This document shows, piece after piece, positions 18,897 to 27,849 of a stretch of DNA of 64,000 bases. Source of the DNA: Actibacterium sp. 188UL27-1 (lineage in GTDB: Bacteria; Pseudomonadota; Alphaproteobacteria; Rhodobacterales; Rhodobacteraceae); NCBI RefSeq assembly GCF_016901225.1, contig NZ_JAFEUL010000002.1, forward strand, positions 310,001 through 374,000, read 5' to 3'. Each line of letters begins with the position of its first letter. The stretch's first letter is position 1. The position numbers were made by a program, and so were the translations under genes. Under the pieces are notes generated by a model. The model was given only the letters and a program-made list of their open reading frames with translations. It had not been told where the DNA came from and did not search any database.

Positions 18897-20270
18897 ATGG
18901 CAGATGGCGACCTAAGCGACGATCCCGGATATTCGTTGGAAAACAGCCTGATGCATTCGGTCCGCGCCGCGATTGAAGCTGAGGATCGCGCGGCTTTGGC
19001 GGCTCTGCTAGACCCCCTTCATCCCGCCGATATCGCCGATGTGATGGAACAGCTTGGCGAGCGACCCCGGCGCGATCTTGTCCTTCTTTGGGGGTGTGAG
19101 ATCGATGGCGATGTGCTGTCGGAACTGGATGAAGGGTTGCGCGAAGAGGTCATTACCGCGCTTCCGGCAGAGGTTCTATCAGACGCTATTCGCGATCTGG
19201 AAAGTGACGACGTCGTCGATTTGCTGGAAGATCTGGAAGAACCGCAGCAGGAATTGATACTTGAGGCCCTGCCTGCGGCTGACCGGGCGGCAGTTGAGCA
19301 GGCACTGTCTTATCCGGAATTCTCGGCCGGACGCCTGATGCAGCGCGAAGTGGTGCGGATGCCTGACCATGCGACCGTGGGCGAGACCATCGATTTTCTG
19401 CGGCGCAACGGCGATGATCTGCCCGAGCAATTCTACCATGTTGTTCTGGTTGATCCGGGCATGCATCCGACTGGATATGTGACCCTGGGCAAGATGCTGT
19501 CGACCGCCCGCGATGCTCCACTGAAATCCATCACGGAGGACAGTTTTCGAACCATCCCCGTAACCCAGGATGAGGGCGAGGTGGCTTATGCTTTTAACCA
19601 GTATCACCTGATTTCGGTCCCAGTGGTTGATGAGGATGACCGGCTGGTCGGTGTTGTCACCATCGATGATGCGATGGCTGTGCTGGACGAAGAGCATGAG
19701 GAGGACATCCTGCGCCTTGCCGGTGTCAGTGAAGGGCGGCCCAGTGACAGGATCATCGACACGACCCGCCGCAGGTTCCCTTGGCTGGCGGTCAACCTGA
19801 TCACGTCGATCCTCGCCTCCCTCGTGATTGCGCAGTTTGAGGCGGTGATCGCGCAGGTCGTGGCACTGGCTGTGCTGATGCCCATCGTGGCTTCGATGGG
19901 TGGCAATGCTGGCACGCAGACCCTGACTGTGGCTGTGCGCGCCCTGGCCACCAAAGACCTGACCGGATCCAACCTGTTTCGCGTGATGTGGCGGGAACTG
20001 GCGGTGGGCCTGGTTAATGGTGTGATCTTTGCCGTCGTGATGGGGGTTGTGGGCGTGATCTGGTTTAGCTCACCGATGTTGGGGGTCATTATTGCCGCTG
20101 CCATGGTCGTGAACCTTGTGGTGGCCGGATTGGCCGGGCTGCTCGTCCCGGTGGCCTTGGACAAGTTGGGGATCGACCCCGCGCTGGCCTCTGGCGCTTT
20201 TGTGACGACAGTCACAGATATCGTCGGGTTTTTCGCCTTTTTGGGTCTGGCTGCGATGCTGCTTTTGTGA
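18897..20270 (+). CDS. mgtE: Magnesium transporter MgtE
   Basis: 457 aa. Mg2+ channel with the N-terminal MgtE domain (HPADIADVMEQL and LEDLEEPQQ region, about 30-135), two CBS domains (about 135-260, including MPDHATVGETIDFLRRN and FNQYHLISVPVVDEDDRLVGVVTIDDAM) and five C-terminal transmembrane helices (about 300-455) with the MPIVASMGGNAGTQTLTVAVRAL pore region. The CBS domains sense cytoplasmic Mg2+. The stop overlaps the next GTG start by four bases. Confidence 0.95.
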   Translation: MADGDLSDDPGYSLENSLMHSVRAAIEAEDRAALAALLDPLHPADIADVMEQLGERPRRDLVLLWGCEIDGDVLSELDEGLREEVITALPAEVLSDAIRDLESDDVVDLLEDLEEPQQELILEALPAADRAAVEQALSYPEFSAGRLMQREVVRMPDHATVGETIDFLRRNGDDLPEQFYHVVLVDPGMHPTGYVTLGKMLSTARDAPLKSITEDSFRTIPVTQDEGEVAYAFNQYHLISVPVVDEDDRLVGVVTIDDAMAVLDEEHEEDILRLAGVSEGRPSDRIIDTTRRRFPWLAVNLITSILASLVIAQFEAVIAQVVALAVLMPIVASMGGNAGTQTLTVAVRALATKDLTGSNLFRVMWRELAVGLVNGVIFAVVMGVVGVIWFSSPMLGVIIAAAMVVNLVVAGLAGLLVPVALDKLGIDPALASGAFVTTVTDIVGFFAFLGLAAMLLL

Positions 20271-20824
20271 CCACGGCAGAGCAAAAGTCCGCGGCCCGCA
20301 AGGCGGCCTTCATCAGGCGCAAGGCGGCGCACCGGCTTGGTGATCACACGGGGCATTTGCGGGAACTGATCGGTGCGGTCCAGGGCAAGGTGATCGCGGG
20401 TTATATGCCCATCCGGACAGAGATTGATCCGCTGCCTGCCATGGCGGCCCTGTCGCTGACAAACAGGATTGCCGTGCCGGTGATCCAGGGGGCAGGCCAG
20501 GCGCTTGTGTTTCACGAATGGATGCCGGGGGCCGAGATGATTGCGGGTCCGTTTGGTGCGCAGATCCCGCAAGATGGCCGGCCGTTGGTGCCCGATCTGC
20601 TGATCGTCCCGCTGGTCGCGTTCGAGGCGCGCTGTTACCGGTTGGGCTATGGCGGAGGCTTCTATGACCGGACGCTTGAAGGTTTGCGTGCCCGGGATAC
20701 GGTGCGGGCTTATGGTTTTGCCTATGCCGCACAGCTGGTCGAGACATTGCCGTTGGAGCCCACGGATCAACCCCTGGATGCGATCGCGACGGATGCCGGT
20801 ATCCTGCAACCGCCGGATGCGTGA
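20267..20824 (+). CDS. 5-formyltetrahydrofolate cyclo-ligase
   Basis: 185 aa. Converts 5-formyl-THF to 5,10-methenyl-THF with ATP. The C-terminal RLGYGGGFYDRTL nucleotide-binding loop is diagnostic; N-terminal basic ARKAAFIRRK and GYMPIRTEIDPLPA fit. GTG start overlaps the mgtE stop, so translation is coupled. In many proteobacteria 6S RNA lies beside this gene, but no room exists for it here. Confidence 0.92.
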   Translation: MTTAEQKSAARKAAFIRRKAAHRLGDHTGHLRELIGAVQGKVIAGYMPIRTEIDPLPAMAALSLTNRIAVPVIQGAGQALVFHEWMPGAEMIAGPFGAQIPQDGRPLVPDLLIVPLVAFEARCYRLGYGGGFYDRTLEGLRARDTVRAYGFAYAAQLVETLPLEPTDQPLDAIATDAGILQPPDA

Positions 20825-20881
20825 CAAGCTCCCAGAGATGACCTAGCGTCAGCTTTATTCATAAGCTCTGGGAGGAGAACC

Positions 20882-22111
20882 ATGTCACAGAAAAACTCTG
20901 GGCCCCTTGCGGCGCCGGGCCTGTCGCGCCGTAGGGCGTTGCGGGTCATTGGTGCGGGCACAGCCGGGCTGGCCGTTGCGGGCACTGCGCGCGCGCAGGA
21001 CGATCTGGGCCCGGTTGCGCCGCCCAGTACGGTGACACAGCCGCCGCGCAATTTTGCGCCCGATGCCGCCCCAAACGTGTATTTCTGGGACCCGGATGTG
21101 ATTGCGGTGGATCCGTCCTTTAATGGGTTGGCGCAGCCCAATGCGCCGATCCAGCGGCTTTGGACCGGGGCGCTGTGGGCGGAGGGACCAGCCTGGAACA
21201 ATGTGGGCAAGTATCTGATCTGGAGCGATATTCCCAATAACCGCCAGCTTCGTTACTTGAGCGAGGATGGCCATGTCAGCACATTCCGGGCACCATCGAA
21301 CAATTCGAACGGCAACAGTTTTGATTATCAGGGACGGCAGCTTTCATGTGAGCACCTGACCCGACGGGTGGTCCGGTATGAGCTGGATGGCTCGACCACT
21401 ATTCTGGCGGATAATTTTGAGGGGAAGCGGTTCAACTCCCCCAATGACGTCGTGGCCCATCCCGATGGCAGCTACTGGTTTACCGATCCGCCCTATGGCG
21501 GCCAGCTGTATGAAGGGGCGCCGGATGCGGCGGGTGGGCCGACCAATCCCGATGGTTTGGTGAACAACCGACTGGGCCAGCCACCGGAGATTGGCGATGC
21601 CCAGCGGGAGATGGAGACGGCCACCTATCGCCTTGGCCCCGATGGCGTGGTGACGCGCGTGGCCAGTGAAGCGGATGCGCCGGATCCGAACGGGCTGGCC
21701 TTTTCGCCCGATCAGTCGGTGCTTTATGTGGCCAGCACCGGCAAGGGGCCCGGCGATACCGGGCCGGGGGGACAGGCCGAGATCATCGCCTTTGACGTGG
21801 CCGAGGATGGAACGCTGTCGAACCGCCGCATCTTTACCGATTGCATGGTGGATGACGTGAAATGTGGGCCGGACGGGTTGGCGATTGATGTCTACGGCAA
21901 TGTCTGGTCGTCCAGCAATGCGGGCCGCAATGTTGGTTACAGCGGGGTGACCTGCTGGTCGCCCGAGGGCGCGTTGCTGGGCCGGATCCGTCTGCCGGAG
22001 ATCTGCGGCAACCTGTGTTTTGGCGGGCCCAAGCGCAACCGGTTGTTCATGGCGGCCAGTCAATCGCTCTACGCTGTTTACACTGCGACGCAAGGGGTGG
22101 CACCGGCCTGA
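20882..22111 (+). CDS. Tat-exported SMP-30/gluconolactonase-like protein
   Basis: 409 aa. A twin-arginine signal (SRRRALRVIGAGTAGLAVAG) ends near ARAQ at residue 40, so the enzyme is folded before export to the periplasm. The rest is a six-bladed beta-propeller of the SMP-30 family with LWAEGPAWNNVGKYLIWSDI (metal-binding Glu), EGKRFNSPNDVVAHPDGSYWFTDPPYG and PNGLAFSPDQSVLYVAST. Family members hydrolyse sugar lactones such as gluconolactone. GGGAGGAG precedes the ATG, and a strong hairpin follows the stop. Confidence 0.88.
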   Translation: MSQKNSGPLAAPGLSRRRALRVIGAGTAGLAVAGTARAQDDLGPVAPPSTVTQPPRNFAPDAAPNVYFWDPDVIAVDPSFNGLAQPNAPIQRLWTGALWAEGPAWNNVGKYLIWSDIPNNRQLRYLSEDGHVSTFRAPSNNSNGNSFDYQGRQLSCEHLTRRVVRYELDGSTTILADNFEGKRFNSPNDVVAHPDGSYWFTDPPYGGQLYEGAPDAAGGPTNPDGLVNNRLGQPPEIGDAQREMETATYRLGPDGVVTRVASEADAPDPNGLAFSPDQSVLYVASTGKGPGDTGPGGQAEIIAFDVAEDGTLSNRRIFTDCMVDDVKCGPDGLAIDVYGNVWSSSNAGRNVGYSGVTCWSPEGALLGRIRLPEICGNLCFGGPKRNRLFMAASQSLYAVYTATQGVAPA

Positions 22112-22124
22112 CCCCCTCCCTTGA

Positions 22125-22150
22125 TCCCTCCCCCAGTGTGGGGGGAGGGA
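22125..22150 (+). terminator. Strong GC hairpin after the gluconolactonase gene
   Basis: Ten-base-pair stem TCCCTCCCCC/GGGGGAGGGA around a short AGTGTG loop, 14 bases after the stop. No T-run follows, so it is a likely transcript 3' end or stability hairpin rather than a classic terminator. Confidence 0.5.
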
Positions 22151-22265
22151 GACGCCCTTTGGGACCGACGGGCACCTGATCGGGCGGGGGACGGATGGAT
22201 ACGCGACGAAATAACTCCCGCCGCTCCCTTGCTCCGCGCGCGGGGGCGTCCTAGGGCTGTTGGCC

Positions 22266-23078
22266 ATGAAACTTCTCTTTCTTGGTGATGTCATGGGCCG
22301 GGCCGGGCGGTCTGCCCTGGCTGAGCATTTGCCACGGCTCAAGGCCGATTGGGGCCTTGATTTCGTTGTGATCAATGGGGAGAACGCAACCAGCGGGGCG
22401 GGGCTGTCGGGCGCCCATGCCAAGGCGCTGCTGGAGGCCGGGGCCGATTGCATCACCCTGGGTGACCACGCGTTTGACCAAAAGGACATGTTGCAATTCA
22501 TCGAGACCGAGCCGCGCATCCTGCGGCCGCTGAACTTTGCCAAAGGCGCGCCGGGCCGTGGGGCGCGGGTGTTCGAGGTGCCTGGCGGCGCGCGGATCCT
22601 GGTGGCGCAGGTGCTGGGCCAGGTCTTTATGAAGCGGCCCTTTGATGACCCGTTTTCCGCCATAGAGGCGGTGATGCGGACGACGACGCTGGGTGGGTCG
22701 GTTCAAGCCGCATTGGTTGACATGCATTGCGAGGCGACGTCGGAGAAGATGGGGATGGGGCATTTCTGCGATGGCAAGGTCAGCGTGGTGGTGGGCACAC
22801 ATACCCATGTGCCTACGGGTGATGCGCAGATCCTGCCCGGGGGCACGGCGTTCCAGACCGATGCGGGGATGTGCGGCGACTATAATTCGGTCATCGGAAT
22901 GGACCCGGCCGAGCCTCTGCGTCGCTTTGTCACTGGCATGGCCAAGGGGCGGTTCAGCCCGGCAGCGGGGCCCGCCACCCTGTCAGGCCTTTACGTGGAG
23001 ACCGATCCCCAGACCGGCAAGGCCATTCGGGTCGAGATGGTGCGGCAGGGGGGGCGGTTGCAGGCCGCGGGGTTGTGA
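22266..23078 (+). CDS. YmdB-like metallophosphoesterase (TIGR00282)
   Basis: 270 aa. Calcineurin-like phosphoesterase of the YmdB group, shown in Bacillus to hydrolyse cyclic nucleotides and influence biofilm fate. All metal-binding blocks are present: LFLGDVMGRAGR, VINGENATSGAGLS, LGDHAFDQKD, VDMHCEATSEK and VVGTHTHVPTGDAQ. ATG 22266 preferred over TTG 22260 because it gives the normal family N-terminus MKLLFLGDV. Confidence 0.92.
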   Translation: MKLLFLGDVMGRAGRSALAEHLPRLKADWGLDFVVINGENATSGAGLSGAHAKALLEAGADCITLGDHAFDQKDMLQFIETEPRILRPLNFAKGAPGRGARVFEVPGGARILVAQVLGQVFMKRPFDDPFSAIEAVMRTTTLGGSVQAALVDMHCEATSEKMGMGHFCDGKVSVVVGTHTHVPTGDAQILPGGTAFQTDAGMCGDYNSVIGMDPAEPLRRFVTGMAKGRFSPAAGPATLSGLYVETDPQTGKAIRVEMVRQGGRLQAAGL

Positions 23079-23127
23079 TTGGTCCTTCGCCGAGGGAAAA
23101 ATACCGTTCGATGCCGCGGGTTTATTG

Positions 23128-24068
23128 ATGACGCCCGGGCGGTTTGGGTTGATGGCTGTGCTATTGGTCCTGGGACTTGCCTGGGGATTGACCATGCCCC
23201 TGGCCAAGATCGCGGTCGAGGCGGGTTACGGGCATTTCGGCATCATGGTCTGGCAGGCGGTAATCGGTGCAGCCTTGCTGGGCGCGATTTTGGTCATGCG
23301 GGGCGTGGGCCTGCCCCTGGGATGGCCCGATATCCGGGTCTATGTCGTGATCTCGTTGATCGGCGCGATCCTCCCCAACCTGTCCTATTTCGAGGCGGCG
23401 CGGCATTTGCCGGCGGGCGTGATGTCTGTGCTGGTGCCGATGTTTGCCTTTGCCATTGCGCTGGCCTTGCGGTTGGAGCGGTTCGCCGCCTTGCGGTTGG
23501 TCGGGCTGGGTGCGGGTCTGACAGGTATCTTATTGTTGATCTGGCCCGATGCCGCCGCGACCGGGCCAGCGGCGGCTCATGACATCTGGCACACAGCATA
23601 TTGGGTGACGATCGCCACCTTGGCCTCGGTCCGTTACGGAATTGAAGGCAATTATGTGGCCAAGTTCGGCACGGCGGGTCTGGATCTGGTGCAGGCTCTG
23701 TGTGGCACCTTTATCATCAGTGCTTGTCTGACTGTGCCGCTTGCCGTGGCGACAGGCAGTTGGGTGTCACCGCTGTCCCCTGGGGCGTGGCGGAGGGTGC
23801 AATCCTGATCATGGCCTGCGTCAGCGTCATCGCCTATGCGGGCTATATCTGGCCGGTCGGACGGGCGGGATCGGTCTTTGCCGTGCAGGTCAGCTACTTT
23901 GTCACGATCTTTGGGATCGGCTGGTCGATGCTTCTGCTGGGGGAGCGGTTTGCCTCGGGCTTTTGGTTGGCGCTGGTCCTGATGTTGGGCGGGTTGTTCC
24001 TGGTGCAACCCCGCCGCGTGGCCAATGCGCTTGTCCCGCCTGGCCGCACGCGCCATGATGCGGGCTGA
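23128..24068 (+). pseudogene. EamA-family transporter interrupted by a frameshift
   Basis: From ATG 23128 the frame encodes helices of a DMT transporter (LMAVLLVLGLAWGLTMPLAK, SLIGAILPNLSYFEAARHLP, VLVPMFAFAIALAL). It stops after TGSWVSPLSPGAWRRVQS at about 23808. The remaining helices, VAEGAILIMACVSVIAYAG to GGLFLVQPRRVANAL, are encoded in a different frame ending at 24068. The shift falls at about 23778 in a TCCCC run; one more C would restore a single ORF of about 313 residues. Substrate unknown. Confidence 0.8.
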
Positions 24069-24104
24069 TCTGGCGCCTGACCGGTGCCGTGGACGGGAAA
24101 CGTG

Positions 24105-25892
24105 ATGGACCCCTTTGCCCTGAGCCCACCCGCCGACGCGATCCTGGCCATGTGCGTCGTGTTGGCCATGTTCGTGATGTTCCTGCGCGAGGTCTTTCCG
24201 ACCGAGGTTGTCGCCATTGGTGGGGTGGCCGTCCTGCTGATCTCGGGCGTGTTGCCCTATGACGCGGCCTTGGGCGTATTGTCGAATCCCGCGCCCTGGA
24301 CGATTGCTGCGATGTTCATCGTGATGGGGGCGTTGGTCCGCACGGGCGCGTTGGACTGGTTCACCCAAAGCGCGGAGCGGCAGGTGGCCACGCGGCCCGG
24401 TGTTGCCGTTGGGGCATTGATGGCGTTTGTCGTTGTCGCCTCTGCCTTTGTGTCGAACACGCCGGTTGTGGTGGTGATGATCCCGGTCTTTGTGCAGTTG
24501 AGCCGGTCGCTGGAGTGTCCGGCCTCAAAACTGCTGATCCCGCTGAGTTACGCGGCGATCCTTGGCGGCACGCTGACCTTGATCGGGACATCGACCAACC
24601 TGTTGGTCGATGGTGTGGCGCGCGAAGGTGGGCTGCGACCGTTCACCATTTTCGAGGTCACGCCACTGGCCATCGTCTTGGTCGCCTGGGGCATGGTCTA
24701 TCTGCGCTATATTGCGCCGCATCTGCTGCCCGCGCGCGACAGCTTGGCGACGCTGCTGTCGGACAAATCCCGCATGAAGTTTTTCACCGAGGTGGCGGTG
24801 CCCGAAGGCAGCGAACTGGCCGGTCAGGATGTGCTGGAGGTCGATCTTTTCAAGCGGGACGGCGTGCGGTTGATCGACGTGCTGCGCGGCGATGCCTCCC
24901 TCCGGCGTGACCTCCGGGCCGTGACCTTGCAGGAAGGCGACCGCGTGGTGCTGCGGACCGAGATTGCCGAACTGCTGAGCCTGCAGGAAAACAAGCAGGT
25001 GCGCATGGTCGAAAAGCTCAGCTCGGTCGCGACCGAGACGGTGGAGGTCCTGATTTCCCCTGGGGCGCGTATGGTTGGGCGCAGCCTTGGTGAGCTACGG
25101 CTCAGGCGGCGGTATGGCGTATACCCGTTGGCCGTGCACCGGCGGAACCAGAATATCGGGCGACAGCTGGATGATCTGGTCGTGCGGGTCGGTGATACGC
25201 TGCTGCTGGAAGGCGCGCCCGAGGATATTCAGCGACTGGCGGCGGATATGGGGCTGGTCGATATCGCCAAACCATCGGCCCGCGCCTATCGGCGCCGCAA
25301 GGCCCCTTTGGCCCTGGCGGCACTGGCCGGGATCGTGGGTTTGGCCGCGCTGGGCGTCGCCCCGATCTTTTTGCTGGCGATCCTGGCCGTGGCGCTGGTG
25401 CTGCTCACCCGCTGCATCGACGCGGAAGAAGCGTTCGGCTTTATCGATGGTCGCCTGCTGGCGTTGATCTTTTCGATGCTTGCCATCGGGGCGGCGCTGG
25501 ATGCCTCGGGCGCGGTGGCGATCATCGTGCAGGCCGTGGCGCCCGGATTGGGGATGCTGCCGCCTTTCCTGGCGATCTGGGCCGTCTACCTGCTGACTAG
25601 CGTGCTGACAGAGCTTGTGTCCAACAACGCCGTGGCCGTCGTGGTTACCCCCATCGCCATCGGGCTGGCCACCGCTTTGGGGTATGATCCGCGCCCGTTC
25701 GTGGTGGCGGTGATGGTTGCAGCTTCGGCCAGTTTTGCCACGCCCATCGGGTATCAAACAAATATGCTGGTTTATGGGCCGGGCGGGTATCGATTTACCG
25801 ACTTTTTGAAAGTCGGCGTGCCATTGAATATTTCCGTCGGTTTACTAGCCGCCGTTCTTATTCCATTCATTTGGCCCCTTGAATTACCTTAA
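24105..25892 (+). CDS. SLC13-family anion permease with two RCK_C domains
   Basis: 595 aa. Divalent anion:Na+ symporter/ArsB-like superfamily. Two membrane halves (about 1-200 and 385-595) flank two TrkA-C/RCK_C domains (about 220-380: EVAVPEGSELAGQDVLEVD and VEVLISPGARMVGRSLGEL). Hairpin motifs VSNTPVVVVMIP and LVSNNAVAVVVTPIA plus IGTSTNLLVDG and TPIGYQTNMLVYGPGGYRF are the paired substrate-binding loops. GGGA precedes ATG 24105. Convergent with a second protein of identical layout; substrate (sulfate, dicarboxylate or other) unknown. Confidence 0.88.
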   Translation: MDPFALSPPADAILAMCVVLAMFVMFLREVFPTEVVAIGGVAVLLISGVLPYDAALGVLSNPAPWTIAAMFIVMGALVRTGALDWFTQSAERQVATRPGVAVGALMAFVVVASAFVSNTPVVVVMIPVFVQLSRSLECPASKLLIPLSYAAILGGTLTLIGTSTNLLVDGVAREGGLRPFTIFEVTPLAIVLVAWGMVYLRYIAPHLLPARDSLATLLSDKSRMKFFTEVAVPEGSELAGQDVLEVDLFKRDGVRLIDVLRGDASLRRDLRAVTLQEGDRVVLRTEIAELLSLQENKQVRMVEKLSSVATETVEVLISPGARMVGRSLGELRLRRRYGVYPLAVHRRNQNIGRQLDDLVVRVGDTLLLEGAPEDIQRLAADMGLVDIAKPSARAYRRRKAPLALAALAGIVGLAALGVAPIFLLAILAVALVLLTRCIDAEEAFGFIDGRLLALIFSMLAIGAALDASGAVAIIVQAVAPGLGMLPPFLAIWAVYLLTSVLTELVSNNAVAVVVTPIAIGLATALGYDPRPFVVAVMVAASASFATPIGYQTNMLVYGPGGYRFTDFLKVGVPLNISVGLLAAVLIPFIWPLELP

Positions 25893-26004
25893 CTGGGGTA
25901 TTGGCAGTTTTAACCATTTGTTAATTATTTGATTGCCACATTTTTATCGCGGAGATGGGGTAAAAGCAGGTTGTCTAGCCTATGGATAGAATTGGGTCAT
26001 CGGG

Positions 26005-27783
26005 TCAAAGCGGCCAGACAACCAGAATGGCCGGGATCGAGACCGCGACGACCAGCAATTCCAAGGGCAGGCCCATCCGCCAGTAATCCCCGAATTTGTA
26101 GCCACCGGGGCCCAGGATCAGGGTGTTGTTCTTGTGCCCGATGGGGGTGAGAAAGGCGGCAGAGGCGGCGATGGCAACCGCCATCAGGAACGGGTCGGGA
26201 TTGACGTTCAGGCTGTTGGCCATCTGCAACCCCACGGGGGCTGCCACGATGGTGGTGGCCGTGTTGTTCAGTACGTCCGACAGGGTCATTGTTACCACCA
26301 TCAGTACCGTCAGGATGGCCCAGGCCGGTAGACCGTCCGTAAGGCTGACCAGACCCCCGGCAATCAACTCTGTCCCGCCAGAGCTTTCTAAGGCGGCGCC
26401 CAGCGGGATCATCGAGCCCAGCAGCACCACAACGGGCCATTCGATATGGTCATAGATCTCGGCAATGGGCAGGATCCGCCCCAGCACATAGGCCACAACC
26501 ACCAGCCCCAGCGCGATGGGCAGGTAGAGCAACCCCAGGGCCGACGCCAGGACCGCCGCGCCGAACAGTCCGATGGCCAGCCAGGTCTTGCTGTCATTGG
26601 TCACGCTGAGCCCCCGATCGGCCAGGGGCAGGCAGCCCAGCCAATCTGTGACCTCTGTCACCTGGTCAGCGGGTGCGAGGAGCAGCAGAATGTCCCCGGG
26701 TTGGATCACGGCCTTGCGCACCTGCTTGCGGATCTGACGACCCTGCCGGGCGATACCCATCAACACAGTGCGCCGCCGCCATGACAGGCCAATGGATTGC
26801 GCCGTCTTGCCCGCGATGCGGCTGGTATCCCGCACCACAACCTCGATCAGGGCCAGACCTTCGGTATTTTCCGACAGCAATTCCTGGCGCTGTTCATCGG
26901 CAAATTGCAGGCTGGCGGCGCTGCGAAATTCGTCCAGCGCGTCTGGTGGGGCCTCAAGCACCACAACATCATCGACCTGCAGCGCCGTGGCGCGTTGCGG
27001 GCCGGGCAGGCGGGTGTCGCCCCGGATCAGGCCCAGTAAGGCGACATCGCTTTTCTCTGCCAGTTCATCCAGTTGTGCCATGGTCTGACCGATCTGCTTG
27101 CTGTCAGCGGGGACGGCCAGTTCAGCGATGTAATTGTTCTGTACCGTCGATTTGGCCTGTCCCGCCGCATCGCCAGGGGCGGGGATCAACCGCCATCCGA
27201 TCAAGGCGACAAAGGCGAGCCCAGCCAGGGCCGTTACCCCGCCCACGGGTGCAAAGTCGAACATGGTGAAGGGGGTGCCCAATGCCTCTTCCCGGAAGGT
27301 CGCGATGATGATGTTGGGGGGTGTCCCGATCAGTGTGGCCATGCCGCCGAGGATGGTCGCAAAGGACAGGGGCATCAGACTGAGGCCGGGGTTGCGCCCC
27401 GCCTTGGCCGCGGTTTGGATGTCCACGGGCATCAACAGGGCAAGGGCGGCCACGTTGTTCATAAAGGCCGACAGAACGCCACCGATGCCCCCCATGAGCG
27501 CAATATGCAGGCCAAGCGTTCGGGAACTGTCAACAAGTGTTCGGGTGATCAGGAACACAGCACCGGATCGCACCAATCCGGCTGAGACGATCAAGACCAG
27601 TGCGACGACCAAGGTGGCCGGATGTCCAAAACCGGCAAAGGCGTCGCTTGCTGGAACCAATCCCAGCACAACCGCCGACAAAAGCGCCGAAAACGCCACC
27701 AGATCGTATCGAAACCGGCCCCAAATCAACAAACCGAAGACGATACCGAATAACAAAAAAAGAAGGGCCTGATCTTGTGTCAT
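26005..27783 (-). CDS. SLC13-family anion permease with two RCK_C domains (second)
   Basis: 592 aa, same layout as the convergent permease at 24105-25892 but clearly diverged. Motifs include MNNVAALALLMPV, LIGTPPNIIIATF, LNNTATTIVAAPVG and TPIGHKNNTLILGPGGYKFGD; the RCK_C pair occupies about residues 205-375 (ELAVPADSKQIGQTM and VVVRDTSRIAGKTAQSI). The AGAAGG ribosome site and start codon lie inside a terminator-like hairpin (27755-27793), which suggests attenuation. It follows a VPLPA-CTERM gene on the same strand by 66 bases. Confidence 0.88.
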   Translation of the reverse strand: MTQDQALLFLLFGIVFGLLIWGRFRYDLVAFSALLSAVVLGLVPASDAFAGFGHPATLVVALVLIVSAGLVRSGAVFLITRTLVDSSRTLGLHIALMGGIGGVLSAFMNNVAALALLMPVDIQTAAKAGRNPGLSLMPLSFATILGGMATLIGTPPNIIIATFREEALGTPFTMFDFAPVGGVTALAGLAFVALIGWRLIPAPGDAAGQAKSTVQNNYIAELAVPADSKQIGQTMAQLDELAEKSDVALLGLIRGDTRLPGPQRATALQVDDVVVLEAPPDALDEFRSAASLQFADEQRQELLSENTEGLALIEVVVRDTSRIAGKTAQSIGLSWRRRTVLMGIARQGRQIRKQVRKAVIQPGDILLLLAPADQVTEVTDWLGCLPLADRGLSVTNDSKTWLAIGLFGAAVLASALGLLYLPIALGLVVVAYVLGRILPIAEIYDHIEWPVVVLLGSMIPLGAALESSGGTELIAGGLVSLTDGLPAWAILTVLMVVTMTLSDVLNNTATTIVAAPVGLQMANSLNVNPDPFLMAVAIAASAAFLTPIGHKNNTLILGPGGYKFGDYWRMGLPLELLVVAVSIPAILVVWPL

Positions 27784-27793
27784 GGCCCTTCTT
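27755..27793 (-). promoter_or_regulatory. Terminator-like hairpin enclosing a start codon
   Basis: Read on the minus strand: AAGAAGGGCC, a 14-base loop that begins with the ATG of the SLC13 gene, then GGCCCTTCTT followed by five T. The perfect 10-bp stem with U-tract has the form of an intrinsic terminator. Its 5' arm contains the ribosome-binding site and its 3' arm lies in codons 5-8, so the structure could stop transcription and hide the start, while an initiating ribosome would melt it. Confidence 0.6.
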
Positions 27794-27849
27794 AATCTGT
27801 GTGTCAGTCCAGGTCACGCCATGGGCGCGCTCAAACCTGTTTTACGTGG

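Noticed and set aside
20267-20881. 6S RNA next to the formyl-THF cyclo-ligase gene
   Set aside because: The gene overlaps mgtE and only 57 bases separate it from the next gene, too little for 6S RNA.
22693-23100. Long ORF covering part of the YmdB-like gene in another frame
   Set aside because: Only the part after 23128 matches a transporter; the earlier part is a shadow of ymdB.
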